Origin: Streptomyces sp. P3
GTDB taxonomy: Bacteria; Actinomycetota; Actinomycetes; Streptomycetales; Streptomycetaceae
Direction: 5' to 3'
DNA length: 64,000 bases
Assembly (NCBI RefSeq): GCF_003032475.1
Contig: NZ_CP028369.1
Location: 3,596,001 to 3,660,000, forward strand
The notes beneath the pieces were generated by a model that was given only the letters and a program-made list of their open reading frames with translations, had not been told where the DNA came from and searched no databases. Numbering within the stretch: the first letter of the stretch is position 1; every line of letters begins with the position of its first letter. Of this stretch, positions 9,594 to 17,939 are shown one piece after another. Made by a program: the position numbers and the translations under genes.

Positions 9594-11887
9594 AGGAACT
9601 TCTCCTGGGTCTGAGGCTCCTGATGGGCAGTGGTCGAGGAAATCGCGCCCGCTTCCTCCTCATGGCGGCAGGCAGCGCTATCGGGGTGTGTTGCCTTGCC
9701 GCCATGCTCGCAATTCCAGGTATTTTGTCCGCGCAGGACGCTCGTAAGGCAGCTCGTGAGCCGGATTGTTCCAACGGCCTGGGGGGATGTATTTCTGAAT
9801 CCGGAAGGGGGCTAGCGCTTACTAGAGTGGACCCTTACGGAACGGAGCCCCTAACTCGGATTTTCGTGGCAGCAGGAGGTGCGTCGATCGCTCCGCCGCC
9901 AGGCCTATCTAAACTTCCCGAACCTGGTCAAGTGATTGTGTCCCCGCGATTGCATGATCTCCTTCGGGGTGATGCGGGCTTGGCTCATCTCTTGCCGGGC
10001 CGCGAGGCAGGTGTGATCTCTCACGAGGGGCTGTCTAATCCCGATGAACTCTATGCGTATGTGGGCTCCAGTCGAGAAATGCTCAAGGCGGGTGGGCATT
10101 TGTCGAAGTTCGGGCAGGTGGAAACTAGATTTCCGACTGTCGAAGCCTCAACACTCGACATCCTCCGCTTCACTCTCGCTGGCGTCGTCCTGCTTCCGCT
10201 GGCGGTGTTCCTTTCCGTCTGCGCTCGGCTGTCGGCCGCCTCTCGAATGAGGCGGCTGGCCGCATTGCGTCTGCTCGGTCTGAGCCGAAAGGGCACGCAG
10301 CGTGTCAACGCTGCGGAGACCGTCGCCGCCACCTTGCTGGGCGCCGTTCTCGGTCTGGGGGCGTACTGGGTCGTCAATCAGTTGGTGTCACGAGTGGGGC
10401 TGCCTGGATTCAAGTGGTACCCGAGTGATGGTGCGCTGTCTGGGAGTACGTTCCTGGTCTGCCTGGTGGGGTGTCCGGCGCTTGCCTGGTTCGTGGGCAG
10501 AGCCGGCGCGAAGAAGGCTGCCGCCAATCCACTGTCCGTGCGGCGCAGCGCGGTGGAGAAGCCACCCCGCTTGTGGGGGTTGCTCCCGCTCGTTCCGGGC
10601 ATGGGCATCGTCATCGGATATTGCGTGGCTGGAGCGACAGGGCATGCCCCTAGCGAGACCTCGCTTTCCGCGATCCTGATGCCCCTCGCCGTCGTGTTGG
10701 TCGGTGCGGGTCTCGTGTTGACGCTTCCGATTCTCTCGCGTGCTCTTGCCTGCAGGGTGGCCCGAGTGACGAGTTCACTGTCCCTCGGTCTGGCCATGCG
10801 TCGCAACGAGATGGAACCGGGCGGAGCTTTGCGTGTGGCGACGGGTCTGGTGCTTCTGGTGTATGCAGCCTCCCTTACCCAGGGGGTGCTCATCGAACTG
10901 GACCAAGTGTCAAAGAACACCGCACGGGTTCAGCTCTACACAATGCCACTCGGCGGCATGAGTCCTCGTACGGAGCAGACCATGCAACGGGTGTCAGGAG
11001 TGCGGGGGCACGCCGTCCTCGCGGACTCGTGGGTCGACCTTGACAGTGAGAAGTTTCCGGAGAGTATCAGTGCGGTGATCGCCACCTGCGACCAGTTGCG
11101 CAGAATGGCGTCAGTAGTCGGGAACTGCGTAGAAGGACGTTCCGCGCGACTCATGATTCCGGACTACTCCAATAATGAGTTCAGCAAGGCCGGGAGGCGC
11201 TTCCCCTTCCAGTTACAGAACGCGGAGGGTAAGAGCCGCTTCGTGACGGTTCAAGTGCCGTCCCGGACTATTCGTTACCACGACGACACCGCGACGCAGT
11301 TGGCTGGCAGTGGCTCAGTCTTGATCCCGCCCTCCGCCCTTCCCAAGGGCTTCCGTCCGCAGACCAGGGCCACGCTTGCCCTCATCAGTAGCTCCGACCC
11401 CGACACCGTGCGCTCTGTACTTGAGGGCATCGCAGGAGTCGATCCCACGATCGAGGTTGAGTTGGACGGGGTCGACCCCGCCGCCCTCCAGCAGATCACC
11501 GTCATCAAGACCCTCCTCGGGGTGGGCATGATCCTCGGGCTGATCATCGGTGTGGCTGCCTATCTCGTCGCCGCCACCGACAGGGCTGTGGAGCGTCGCC
11601 CGCAGGTCACCGCATTGACGTTGCTGGGGGTCAGGCCTCGTACGCTGCAGGCCGTTCAAGTTGCCCAAGTTGTTGTGCCTTTGGCCGTCGGGCTCGTGCT
11701 AGCCGTGGTGACTGGGAAGATGGCTGAGTCGAGCTATCTGGTGACCGGTGGCGGAGCCATCTTCTGGGACGGGGACGGGTTGCCGTTGTTGGTTGGGTCG
11801 GCGCTCGGGGTCGTCGTCATCGCCGCTCTAGGGTCCTTGCCGTTGGTGGGGCGGCGGATTGATCCGGAGTTGATTCGGCGGGATTAG
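9590..11887 (+). CDS. FtsX-type ABC transporter permease
   Basis: A 765-residue membrane protein from GTG 9590, overlapping the ATPase stop. It has an N-terminal membrane anchor (residues 20-45), a long extracytoplasmic region, a block of membrane segments around residues 190-430 with RLLGLSRKGTQRVNAAETVA between, a second extracytoplasmic region and C-terminal segments with LTLLGVRPRTLQAVQVAQVV. The repeated LxLLGxxxxx motif marks two FtsX domains. It is the membrane partner of the preceding ATPase. The extracellular loop has a Cys pair (CSNGLGGC near residue 60). Composition is less GC-rich than average for the window, mostly in the first half, which suggests acquisition. Confidence 0.88.
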   Translation: MKELLLGLRLLMGSGRGNRARFLLMAAGSAIGVCCLAAMLAIPGILSAQDARKAAREPDCSNGLGGCISESGRGLALTRVDPYGTEPLTRIFVAAGGASIAPPPGLSKLPEPGQVIVSPRLHDLLRGDAGLAHLLPGREAGVISHEGLSNPDELYAYVGSSREMLKAGGHLSKFGQVETRFPTVEASTLDILRFTLAGVVLLPLAVFLSVCARLSAASRMRRLAALRLLGLSRKGTQRVNAAETVAATLLGAVLGLGAYWVVNQLVSRVGLPGFKWYPSDGALSGSTFLVCLVGCPALAWFVGRAGAKKAAANPLSVRRSAVEKPPRLWGLLPLVPGMGIVIGYCVAGATGHAPSETSLSAILMPLAVVLVGAGLVLTLPILSRALACRVARVTSSLSLGLAMRRNEMEPGGALRVATGLVLLVYAASLTQGVLIELDQVSKNTARVQLYTMPLGGMSPRTEQTMQRVSGVRGHAVLADSWVDLDSEKFPESISAVIATCDQLRRMASVVGNCVEGRSARLMIPDYSNNEFSKAGRRFPFQLQNAEGKSRFVTVQVPSRTIRYHDDTATQLAGSGSVLIPPSALPKGFRPQTRATLALISSSDPDTVRSVLEGIAGVDPTIEVELDGVDPAALQQITVIKTLLGVGMILGLIIGVAAYLVAATDRAVERRPQVTALTLLGVRPRTLQAVQVAQVVVPLAVGLVLAVVTGKMAESSYLVTGGGAIFWDGDGLPLLVGSALGVVVIAALGSLPLVGRRIDPELIRRD

Positions 11888-11903
11888 CGGTGGGGGTGAT
11901 GAC

Positions 11904-11927
11904 GGGCGGCGGCCGGTGTCGCCGCCC
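11904..11927 (+). terminator. Terminator after the ABC operon
   Basis: GGGCGGCG pairs with CGCCGCCC around an 8-base loop and is followed by CTCTTCTCGTT. It lies 17 bases after the permease stop codon. Confidence 0.75.
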
Positions 11928-11978
11928 CTCTTCTCGTTGTGCCGCCGGGCCGGCATGCAGGAGTGTGCTGCTTCGTTC

Positions 11979-12013
11979 GGGCAGCGGGCAGCGGGCAGCG
12001 GGCAGCGGGCAGC
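11979..12013 (+). repeat. Five tandem GGGCAGC heptamers
   Basis: Five perfect copies of a 7-base unit in the spacer between the ABC operon and the serine hydrolase gene. Not coding; copy number may vary between strains. Confidence 0.95.
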
Positions 12014-12153
12014 GCAGGGGTGGTACCAGGGTTGGATCGGGGTTGGCTCAGGGGCCTCCCTGATGGGACGGGGTGTCGGTGCGGATGAGACTGGTGGTGG
12101 GCCGGTCGCTTGCCGGTCCGACCACCATCGTCACCCTCATGGAGGGCCCCACA

Positions 12154-13392
12154 GTGAACAGCTCTGCGCGTCGAACCTGTTGGATCACCCTGGCCGCCTG
12201 CGGAAGCCTGCTGGCCACGGCGTTGGCAGCGCCTGCCTCCTCCGCCGCTTCCGGCCCGACGCGCGCTGCCGTCACCGCGCCGTTGCCCGGGCTGGATCCC
12301 GTCGCGCTCCAGGCGGCCATCGGCGGATTGCCCAACGCGGACGTCACCGGCGCGCTGTTACGGATCACCGGTCGCGCGGGCCACTGGTCGGGCACCTCGG
12401 GTGTGGGCGACCTGAAGGCCGGTCAGGGCGTGCCGTCTGATGCGCACATCCGGATCGGCAGCATCTCCAAGGTGTTCACCGCCACGATCGTTCTCCAGCT
12501 CGCCGCCGAGCACCGGCTCGATCTGGACGAGCCCGTACAGCGGTACCTGCCGGGCGTTCTGCCGGCCGGGCTGCCGCCCGTGACCGTCGGCCAGCTGCTC
12601 AACCACACCAGCGGGCTTCCGCGCGGCGCCGGTAACCCCGACTTCGGAGACGGCAGTCCCGAGTGGTTCGCCGCCAATCGCCTCAAGAGCTTCACACCGC
12701 AGCAGGTGATCGACCTGATGGCGGGCCAGCCCGTGCAGTTCGCGCCGGGTACCGCGCAGCAGTACAACGGGATGAACTACTACGTCGCCGGCCTGCTGGT
12801 CGAGAAGATCACCGGGCACCGCTTCGCCGACGAGGTGCGGGCCCGCATCACCCGGCCTCTCGCCCTGCACGACACGTATGTCCCCAACGCCCACGACCCG
12901 CGGCTGCCGAGCCCGCACTCCCATGGATATCTGACGGTCAAGTCCTCGGACGGCACTTCGCATCCGGTGGATGTCACGGAGCAGAGTCCCTGGCCCTGGG
13001 CCGAGGGCGGCATGATCTCCACCGCCGCTGACCTCGACCGTTTCATATCCGCGCTCTTCCGTGGCCGCTTCCTTCCGCCGGCCCAGCAGGCCGAGCTCTT
13101 CGCGGTCCCGGACGTCCCCAGTTTCCGCAGCAGCCAGTGCCGTACCGAGACCGATGCCGGCCGGGCCTGTATGACCATGGGCCTGATGCGGGTGAAGGCA
13201 TCCAACGGTGCCGTGGTCTGGGGCAAGACCGGCTCCCGTCCCGGCTACACCAGTGGCGTGTTCTCCACCCGCGACCTCTCCCGGAAGATCGTCTACTCGG
13301 TCAACCCCACCAACGTGAACGGCTCCGAGATCCGCTATGTCCAGCAGATCGCCGCCGCCTCCTTCGGCACCGTGGTCCCGGCCACGAGCTGA
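12154..13392 (+). CDS. Secreted serine hydrolase, beta-lactamase/DD-peptidase (class C) family
   Basis: Starting at GTG 12154 behind GGAGGG gives 412 residues with a signal peptide ending near APASSAAS. Catalytic motif 1 is SISK (Ser about 103, Lys about 106) and motif 3 is GKTGS near residue 358. HTSGLPRG lies near 153, as in the D-alanyl-D-alanine carboxypeptidase-like beta-lactamase family. Motif 2 reads YNGMNY near 204, with Gly where Asn of Y-x-N is expected. It is probably exported and acts on peptidoglycan peptides or esters; beta-lactam resistance should not be assumed. It converges with a MerR-type gene 34 bases downstream. Confidence 0.9.
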   Translation: MNSSARRTCWITLAACGSLLATALAAPASSAASGPTRAAVTAPLPGLDPVALQAAIGGLPNADVTGALLRITGRAGHWSGTSGVGDLKAGQGVPSDAHIRIGSISKVFTATIVLQLAAEHRLDLDEPVQRYLPGVLPAGLPPVTVGQLLNHTSGLPRGAGNPDFGDGSPEWFAANRLKSFTPQQVIDLMAGQPVQFAPGTAQQYNGMNYYVAGLLVEKITGHRFADEVRARITRPLALHDTYVPNAHDPRLPSPHSHGYLTVKSSDGTSHPVDVTEQSPWPWAEGGMISTAADLDRFISALFRGRFLPPAQQAELFAVPDVPSFRSSQCRTETDAGRACMTMGLMRVKASNGAVVWGKTGSRPGYTSGVFSTRDLSRKIVYSVNPTNVNGSEIRYVQQIAAASFGTVVPATS

Positions 13393-13426
13393 CCGTCGAA
13401 GAGGAGAGCGTCCGGGGTGCGAGTGG

Positions 13427-14248
13427 TCAGATCCGGGTCACCGGCGCCTGCAACTCCGTCACCCAGTCGTCGCGGTTCTCGGGGCATTCCAGGTTGATCT
13501 CACGGGGGTACCCGATCGACCGGTAGCCGTTGGCGTCGACCCAGCGGGCCAGGGCCTGGGCGGTGGGGAGCACGGTGTCCATCGGGCCGCGGTGCACGAT
13601 GGTCGCCGCCCGGTCGAGGGGTGGCAGGTCGAGGACGCGGAAGACGCTGTCCTGGAGAGGGGCGGAGACCTGGACGGCGGCGTGGACGCTGATCCTGCCA
13701 CCGCCCTCCGGGGCGTCCTCGTAGTACGCGACGCCGGGCCCCGTGGGGGTGATGTCCGCCGAGCCCAGGCACCGGAACAGTTCGTCGTAGAGCGGGCCGA
13801 TGACGGGACCGATGTCCTCGGGCCCGTAACTCGCGGCGGTCGCGGACAGCTCCGCCACCCTGAGGGGAGGGACGCTCTTGAGGACAACGTCGTTCGTGGG
13901 CATGTGGCCCTCACTTTCGATGGCTCGGAGTCTCGCCTCGACCTGGACCAGCCGCGCTCCCGCGGCGGCCATCGCGGTCTCCAGCTCGGCCCGCCGCAGC
14001 CGCAGCATGCCGCGCAGTTCCTCGAGGCCGACCTTCTCGTCCACGATGTCCCGGACCTGCTGGAGGGTGAATCCGAGGTCCTTGAGGGCGATGACCCTGT
14101 TGAGGCGGGCGAGCTGGGAGGCGGTGTAGTGGCGATAGCCGCTGGCGGGGTCGACGTGGGCCGGGCGCAGCAGTCCGGTCGCGTCGTAGTGACGCAGCAT
14201 GCGGACTGAAACGCGGCCGTGCCGGGCGAAGTCTCCGATGGTGAACAT
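13427..14248 (-). CDS. MerR-family regulator with GyrI-like effector domain
   Basis: A 273-residue protein. The N-terminal MerR winged helix starts MFTIGDFARHGRVSVRMLRH and contains YRHYTASQLARLN. A coiled-coil dimerisation helix spans residues about 80-120, and a C-terminal domain (from about 130) ends HRGPMDTVLPTAQALARWVD...YPREINLECPENRDDW, resembling GyrI/BmrR-type effector-binding domains with a conserved Glu. Such proteins sense small hydrophobic molecules and activate nearby efflux or detoxification genes. Its target is not evident; the promoter region at 14249-14450 lies towards the small ORF and the SDR gene. Confidence 0.9.
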   Translation of the reverse strand: MFTIGDFARHGRVSVRMLRHYDATGLLRPAHVDPASGYRHYTASQLARLNRVIALKDLGFTLQQVRDIVDEKVGLEELRGMLRLRRAELETAMAAAGARLVQVEARLRAIESEGHMPTNDVVLKSVPPLRVAELSATAASYGPEDIGPVIGPLYDELFRCLGSADITPTGPGVAYYEDAPEGGGRISVHAAVQVSAPLQDSVFRVLDLPPLDRAATIVHRGPMDTVLPTAQALARWVDANGYRSIGYPREINLECPENRDDWVTELQAPVTRI

Positions 14249-14450
14249 GATGTCTCCGAGTTGACCGCCTCACACGGTGTGAGGGTCAAGAAGCTACTTG
14301 GCAGCAGGGGAGGGAGGCCGGACAGCGAGAACACCGGGCTTCGCCGGCGCAGCCGCATCGGGTGCCCGCCCGTGCGTGAGCCGGGCGGTCGAAGAGGAGG
14401 CTCGGGGGCATGGGTGACGAAGAGCCGGTGACCGGGGCGGTCGCGGAAGG

Positions 14451-14579
14451 GTGGCGAGGGAGTCCCGCCGGTGGTGGCCCCTGGACGACTCCGTCGTCCT
14501 CTGCGAGCGTCCCGTGGAGCTGCGGTTCGAGAACACGCTGATCACCTACGCGTACGGCTGTCGGGTGACAGGCGGCTGA
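14451..14579 (+). CDS. Possible small protein (42 codons)
   Basis: GTG 14451 to TGA 14577, directly behind GGAAGG. The product begins VARESRRWWPLDDSVVLCER and ends with TYAYGCRVTGG. Its mixed composition (Trp, Asp, Glu, Tyr) looks protein-like, unlike the Arg/Pro/Ala-rich shadow frames. It may be the 3' remnant of a larger gene, since the upstream frame closes at 14417. No function is recognised. Confidence 0.3.
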   Translation: MARESRRWWPLDDSVVLCERPVELRFENTLITYAYGCRVTGG

Positions 14580-14657
14580 GGCGCCTCGCGCGGGCCCCGG
14601 CCACGGTCGCCGTACGCTGTGCCTGCCAACGAGAGGGTGTGCGGAGGGAGGACGGCC

Positions 14658-15596
14658 ATGGCTGCCTGGGGTGTGCGTGACATGCCTGACCAGGGCGGTC
14701 GCACCGCTGTGGTCACCGGGGCCAACAGCGGGCTCGGGTACGTCACCGCGCGGGAACTCGCGCGGCGGGGTGCACGCGTCGTGCTCGCCTGCCGGAGCGA
14801 GGCGCGGGGGAGGGACGCCGTCGAGCGGTTGCGCGCAGAAGTGCCGCAGGCCGAGGTGGAGTTGGGCTCGCTCGACCTCGGTGATCTCGCCTCGGTGCGG
14901 GCGTTCGCGGCGTCGTTGCCGTACGAGCGGCTCGACCTGCTCGTCAACAACGCCGGTGTGATGGCGATGCCGTACGGCGTCACCGCCGACGGGTTCGAGA
15001 CGCAGTTCGGGGTGAACCATCTGGGGCACTTCGCCCTCACCGGGCTTCTGCTGCCCACGCTGCTCGCCGCGCCCGGTCGGACCGCCGGACCTCGGGTCGT
15101 GACCGTGTCCAGCATGGCGCACCTTCTCGGCGCCGTCGATCTCCGTGACCTCAACTCCGAACGCCGGTATCGCCGTTGGATCGCCTACGGGCGGTCCAAG
15201 ACCGCCAACCTCCTCTTCACGCACGAGCTCGCGCGCAGGCTCGCGGCGACAGGCGCCGACGTCGTGGCGGCGGCCGCGCACCCGGGCTACGCGTCGACCA
15301 ACCTCCAGACGGCCGGTCCGCGCGCGGAGGGGCGCCGGGCTGCCGAGCGGATGATGGCACTCGGCAACCGGGTGCTCGCCCAGCCCGCCGAGGCCGGTGC
15401 GCTGCCCGCCCTGTACGCGGCGACCGCGCCGGGTGTGCGTCCGGACTCGTTCACCGGCCCGTCGCTGGCGATGTGGCGCGGCGCTCCCGGACCCTCCTGG
15501 CGCGCGCCCTGGACCCTCGACGACCGGGTGGCGGCACGGCTGTGGACCGCCTCCGAGGAGCTGACCGGGGTGTCGTACGACGCCCTGAAGAACTGA
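14658..15596 (+). CDS. Short-chain dehydrogenase/reductase, retinol-dehydrogenase-like
   Basis: ATG 14658 follows GGAGGGAGGA at good spacing and gives 312 residues. The NAD(P) motif TGANSGLG is near residue 23, NNAGVM near 97, and the catalytic YGRSK places Tyr near 177 and Lys near 181. The C-terminal extension (SFTGPSLAMWRGAPGP) is typical of the long retinol-dehydrogenase-like subgroup. It likely reduces or oxidises a carbonyl/alcohol in the cytosol; substrate unknown. It appears monocistronic, with a terminator hairpin 60 bases after the stop. Confidence 0.9.
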   Translation: MAAWGVRDMPDQGGRTAVVTGANSGLGYVTARELARRGARVVLACRSEARGRDAVERLRAEVPQAEVELGSLDLGDLASVRAFAASLPYERLDLLVNNAGVMAMPYGVTADGFETQFGVNHLGHFALTGLLLPTLLAAPGRTAGPRVVTVSSMAHLLGAVDLRDLNSERRYRRWIAYGRSKTANLLFTHELARRLAATGADVVAAAAHPGYASTNLQTAGPRAEGRRAAERMMALGNRVLAQPAEAGALPALYAATAPGVRPDSFTGPSLAMWRGAPGPSWRAPWTLDDRVAARLWTASEELTGVSYDALKN

Positions 15597-15656
15597 CGTC
15601 CCGACTCCCCGACGCCCTGATGTCCCGAACCCCTGAGTTCTCCGGGGCTCGGAGTC

Positions 15657-15678
15657 GGGGCCCGGAGAGCCGGGCCCC
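15657..15678 (+). terminator. Terminator after the SDR gene
   Basis: GGGGCCCGG-AGAG-CCGGGCCCC, a perfect 9-bp stem with a tetraloop, 60 bases downstream of the SDR stop codon. Confidence 0.75.
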
Positions 15679-15758
15679 GGAACCGGGTTCGTGTCCCCGC
15701 GCCGGGCTGCTCGGCACCCGAAGCCGCCCGGCGTTCTTACGGGGGCCCCCGTCAGCCG

Positions 15759-15810
15759 CCCTCAGGCAAACCACCCTCAGGCAAGCACCCTCTGACAAGC
15801 CACCCTCAGA
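15759..15810 (+). repeat. Tandem CCCTCAGGCAAxCA repeat
   Basis: Three and a half imperfect copies of a 14-15 base unit (CCCTCAGGCAAACCA, CCCTCAGGCAAGCA, CCCTCTGACAAGCCA, CCCTCAGA). A related CTCAGGCAAGG string occurs at 17501-17511 on the other side of the transposase. The rest of 15597-15909 holds only this repeat and the terminator. Confidence 0.7.
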
Positions 15811-15909
15811 AGCCGTTGTCTTTCCGGATGTGATCACTGAGTTTCCGCTGCTCAGGCATGGTTCCGGTGTCGTCGTGGGAGCGTTCGGGCGATCAGTTCG
15901 TCCTGGATG

Positions 15910-16482
15910 ATGCGGAGGTGGCCGGTGGCGTCGGTGATGGGGTTGCTGGAGGAGCGGGAGGCCGTTGCCCGGGTGCGGGTGGAGGAACTTCAGGTGGAGG
16001 CGGACCGGATCTTGTCCGAACTCGCCGCGGCCGAGGCGGTGTTGGAACGCCGGGCGATCGCTCGGGCGGAGCTGGCCGAGGCCCTGGCCGCCCCTGGTGA
16101 TGCGGCGGATGCGGCCGTGCGGGAGGCGCCAGAACCGGTGCCGGAGACCACAGCGGTGAAGGTCCCGGTTGCGGGGTCGATCGTGCCGCACTTCGGGGAG
16201 GGGACGACGGTGGAGGCGCTCGCGCCGGATTACCGGCGGATCGTGGAGGTGGTGGAGTCCGGTCCGGGAGGCGGTGAGGGGGTGCCGGCGAAGGAGATCG
16301 CGTCCGGGCTGGGGCTGGAGTTGGTGCCGGCGAAGATCGAGGGGGTGCGGTCCAAGGCGAGGCGCCTGGCCGAGCGGGGCTGGCTGGCGGTGTCGCCGTC
16401 TGGACGGTTCACGCCGCGGCAGTCCACTGTGACCGCTCCTGCCGGGGCCGGGAGGCTGTCCGGGCAAGACGGCGGCTCATGA
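15910..16482 (+). CDS. Conserved coiled-coil/winged-helix-like protein of unknown function
   Basis: About 190 residues from ATG 15910 (15907 or 15937 are alternatives). Residues 10-65 form a charged heptad-like coiled coil (EEREAVARVRVEELQVEAD). After a Val/Pro linker, GSIVPHFGEGTTVEALAPDY is followed by a C-terminal segment with KEIASGLGLELVPAKIEGVR and RRLAERGWLAVSPSGRF, like a winged-helix element. From memory, similar multi-copy proteins occur in many Streptomyces genomes near mobile genes, but the function is unknown to me. Its last 74 bases overlap the 3' end of the oppositely oriented transposase gene. Confidence 0.65.
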   Translation: MRRWPVASVMGLLEEREAVARVRVEELQVEADRILSELAAAEAVLERRAIARAELAEALAAPGDAADAAVREAPEPVPETTAVKVPVAGSIVPHFGEGTTVEALAPDYRRIVEVVESGPGGGEGVPAKEIASGLGLELVPAKIEGVRSKARRLAERGWLAVSPSGRFTPRQSTVTAPAGAGRLSGQDGGS

Positions 16483-17245
16483 GCATGGCCTGCGAGAAGT
16501 AGATGAACGCCTCGCTGGAGGCGGGCAGTGTCTCGAAGTCGCGCACCAGGCGCCGCGAGCGCATCAGCCATCCCAGGGTGCGCTCGACCACCCACCTTCT
16601 CGGCAGCACCACGAACCCCTTCATGTCGTCGCTGCGTTTGACGATCTCCAGCGTGAGCTGGAGTTTCTCCTTCGCCCAGTCGACCAGGCAGCCGGTGTAG
16701 CCGCCGTCGGCCCACACCAGCGTGATCGTGCGGAACCGCGCCCGCAGATGGGGCAGCATGACGCGGGCGGCCTGCCGGTCGGTCACGTGTCCGGCCGTCA
16801 CCAGCACCATCAAGACGAGGCCGATGCTGTCCGTGATGACGTGCCGGCGCCTTCCGTTGATCTTCTTGCCGCCGTCGTAGCCGCGTGAGGCGGCGGGCAC
16901 CGAGGAGGCGCCCTTCACCGACTGCGAGTCGATGATCGCTGCCGTCGGCTCTGGCTGACGGCCCTCGGCCTCACGGACCCTTCCGCGCAGCCGGTCGTGG
17001 AACTCCCGGGCCAGGCCCGCCCGTCGCCACCTGCGAAAGTAGGCGTACACGCGGTCCCATGCCGGGTAATCGACAGGCAGGGAGCGCCACTTGATCCCAT
17101 TGTCGGTGACGTAGAAGATCGCGTCCAGCATCTGCCGGTGGCAGTAGCCCTCCGGCTGTCCGCCCCGGCCCTCCAGCCAGGCCGGGACCGGCATCGCGTC
17201 GCGCACCACCGCCCATTCCTCATCCGTCATGTCGGAGGGATACAC
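16409..17245 (-). CDS. IS5-family DDE transposase
   Basis: A 278-residue protein from GTG 17245, chosen because GGAGAGGG lies five bases upstream; ATG 17230 is an alternative, and the frame stays open to 17443 without similarity. It has the insert typical of this group: YPSDMTDEEW at the start, GIKWRSLPVDYPAWDRVY near 60, first Asp in AAIIDSQSVKGA, second Asp in VWADGGYTG, and Glu in RRWVVERTLGWLMR. All three DDE residues are present, so it could be active. The C-terminus overlaps the preceding ORF. Terminal inverted repeats could not be defined, so the ends of the element are unknown. Confidence 0.9.
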   Translation of the reverse strand: MYPSDMTDEEWAVVRDAMPVPAWLEGRGGQPEGYCHRQMLDAIFYVTDNGIKWRSLPVDYPAWDRVYAYFRRWRRAGLAREFHDRLRGRVREAEGRQPEPTAAIIDSQSVKGASSVPAASRGYDGGKKINGRRRHVITDSIGLVLMVLVTAGHVTDRQAARVMLPHLRARFRTITLVWADGGYTGCLVDWAKEKLQLTLEIVKRSDDMKGFVVLPRRWVVERTLGWLMRSRRLVRDFETLPASSEAFIYFSQAMLMSRRLARTASRPRQERSQWTAAA

Positions 17246-17579
17246 CGGCGCCCTCTCCGGGCGGTCGGCCGCGTTCCCGAACCGGTGAGCGAGGCAATCG
17301 CACGCCGACACGCGGGAGTTGGACGGGAACAGGTCCGTCACGCAAGACTGGGACAACAGGGCCTCCTGGCGCTCGAGTTGGCTTCGCAACCCTCGTGCTG
17401 CACCGGAGGTCCTGCTTTCATGCGCCCGCGCGGCCAAGATCACTCGACCTGGGACCCCGTTCGATCAGAACCGCGCTCATGATCGATAGGCATACGGCTT
17501 CTCAGGCAAGGGGCCGTCCGGTAAGCCCCTTCGGTAAGCCGCTTACGCTGAGCCGCTTCTCCCGGCCGGGCCGCACCGT

Positions 17580-17939
17580 TCAGGCCGTGCGGACCTCGTA
17601 TGTGTGGATGCGTACCGCGTCGTCGTCCAGGCACTCACCGCTGGTCAGGTCGAAGCGCTGCTTGAGCAGGGGGGAGGCGACGAAGGGGCGGCCCCGGTGG
17701 GTTCCGGTGAGACCGCGGGAGAGGACGGCCGCGCCGCTGAACGGGTCGCGGTTGTCGACGGCGTACAGCTCGCCGGCGCGGTCGCGGAACAGGGCGACCT
17801 GGCGGCCGTCCGGCAGCAGCGCGGCCACGCCCCGGCCGGGGACGAGCAGGCTCAGGTCACAGACCGTGAACCATTCCTCCGCATGCTGCGCCAGCCGGAG
17901 CTGGACCTTCAGGTCGGTGGTCTCGGGCGCCAGGGTCAT
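17580..17939 (-). CDS. nirD: Nitrite reductase small subunit, Rieske-like
   Basis: A 119-residue cytosolic protein (MTLAPETTDLKVQLRLAQHA at the start) with WFTVCDLSLLVPGRGVAALL, then VALFRDRAGELYAVDNRDPF and a C-terminal FDLTSGECLDDD. It has the Rieske fold, but as usual for NirD the Cys/His iron ligands are absent. It partners NirB in NADH-dependent assimilatory reduction of nitrite to ammonium. Its ATG overlaps the nirB stop by four bases, so it is the last gene of the nir operon. Confidence 0.93.
   Translation of the reverse strand: MTLAPETTDLKVQLRLAQHAEEWFTVCDLSLLVPGRGVAALLPDGRQVALFRDRAGELYAVDNRDPFSGAAVLSRGLTGTHRGRPFVASPLLKQRFDLTSGECLDDDAVRIHTYEVRTA

Noticed and set aside
15808..17502. 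AGAAGCCGT / ACGGCTTCT considered as terminal inverted repeats of the IS
   Set aside because: Only nine bases match, they lie far from the transposase, and no target duplication flanks them. The element ends remain undefined.
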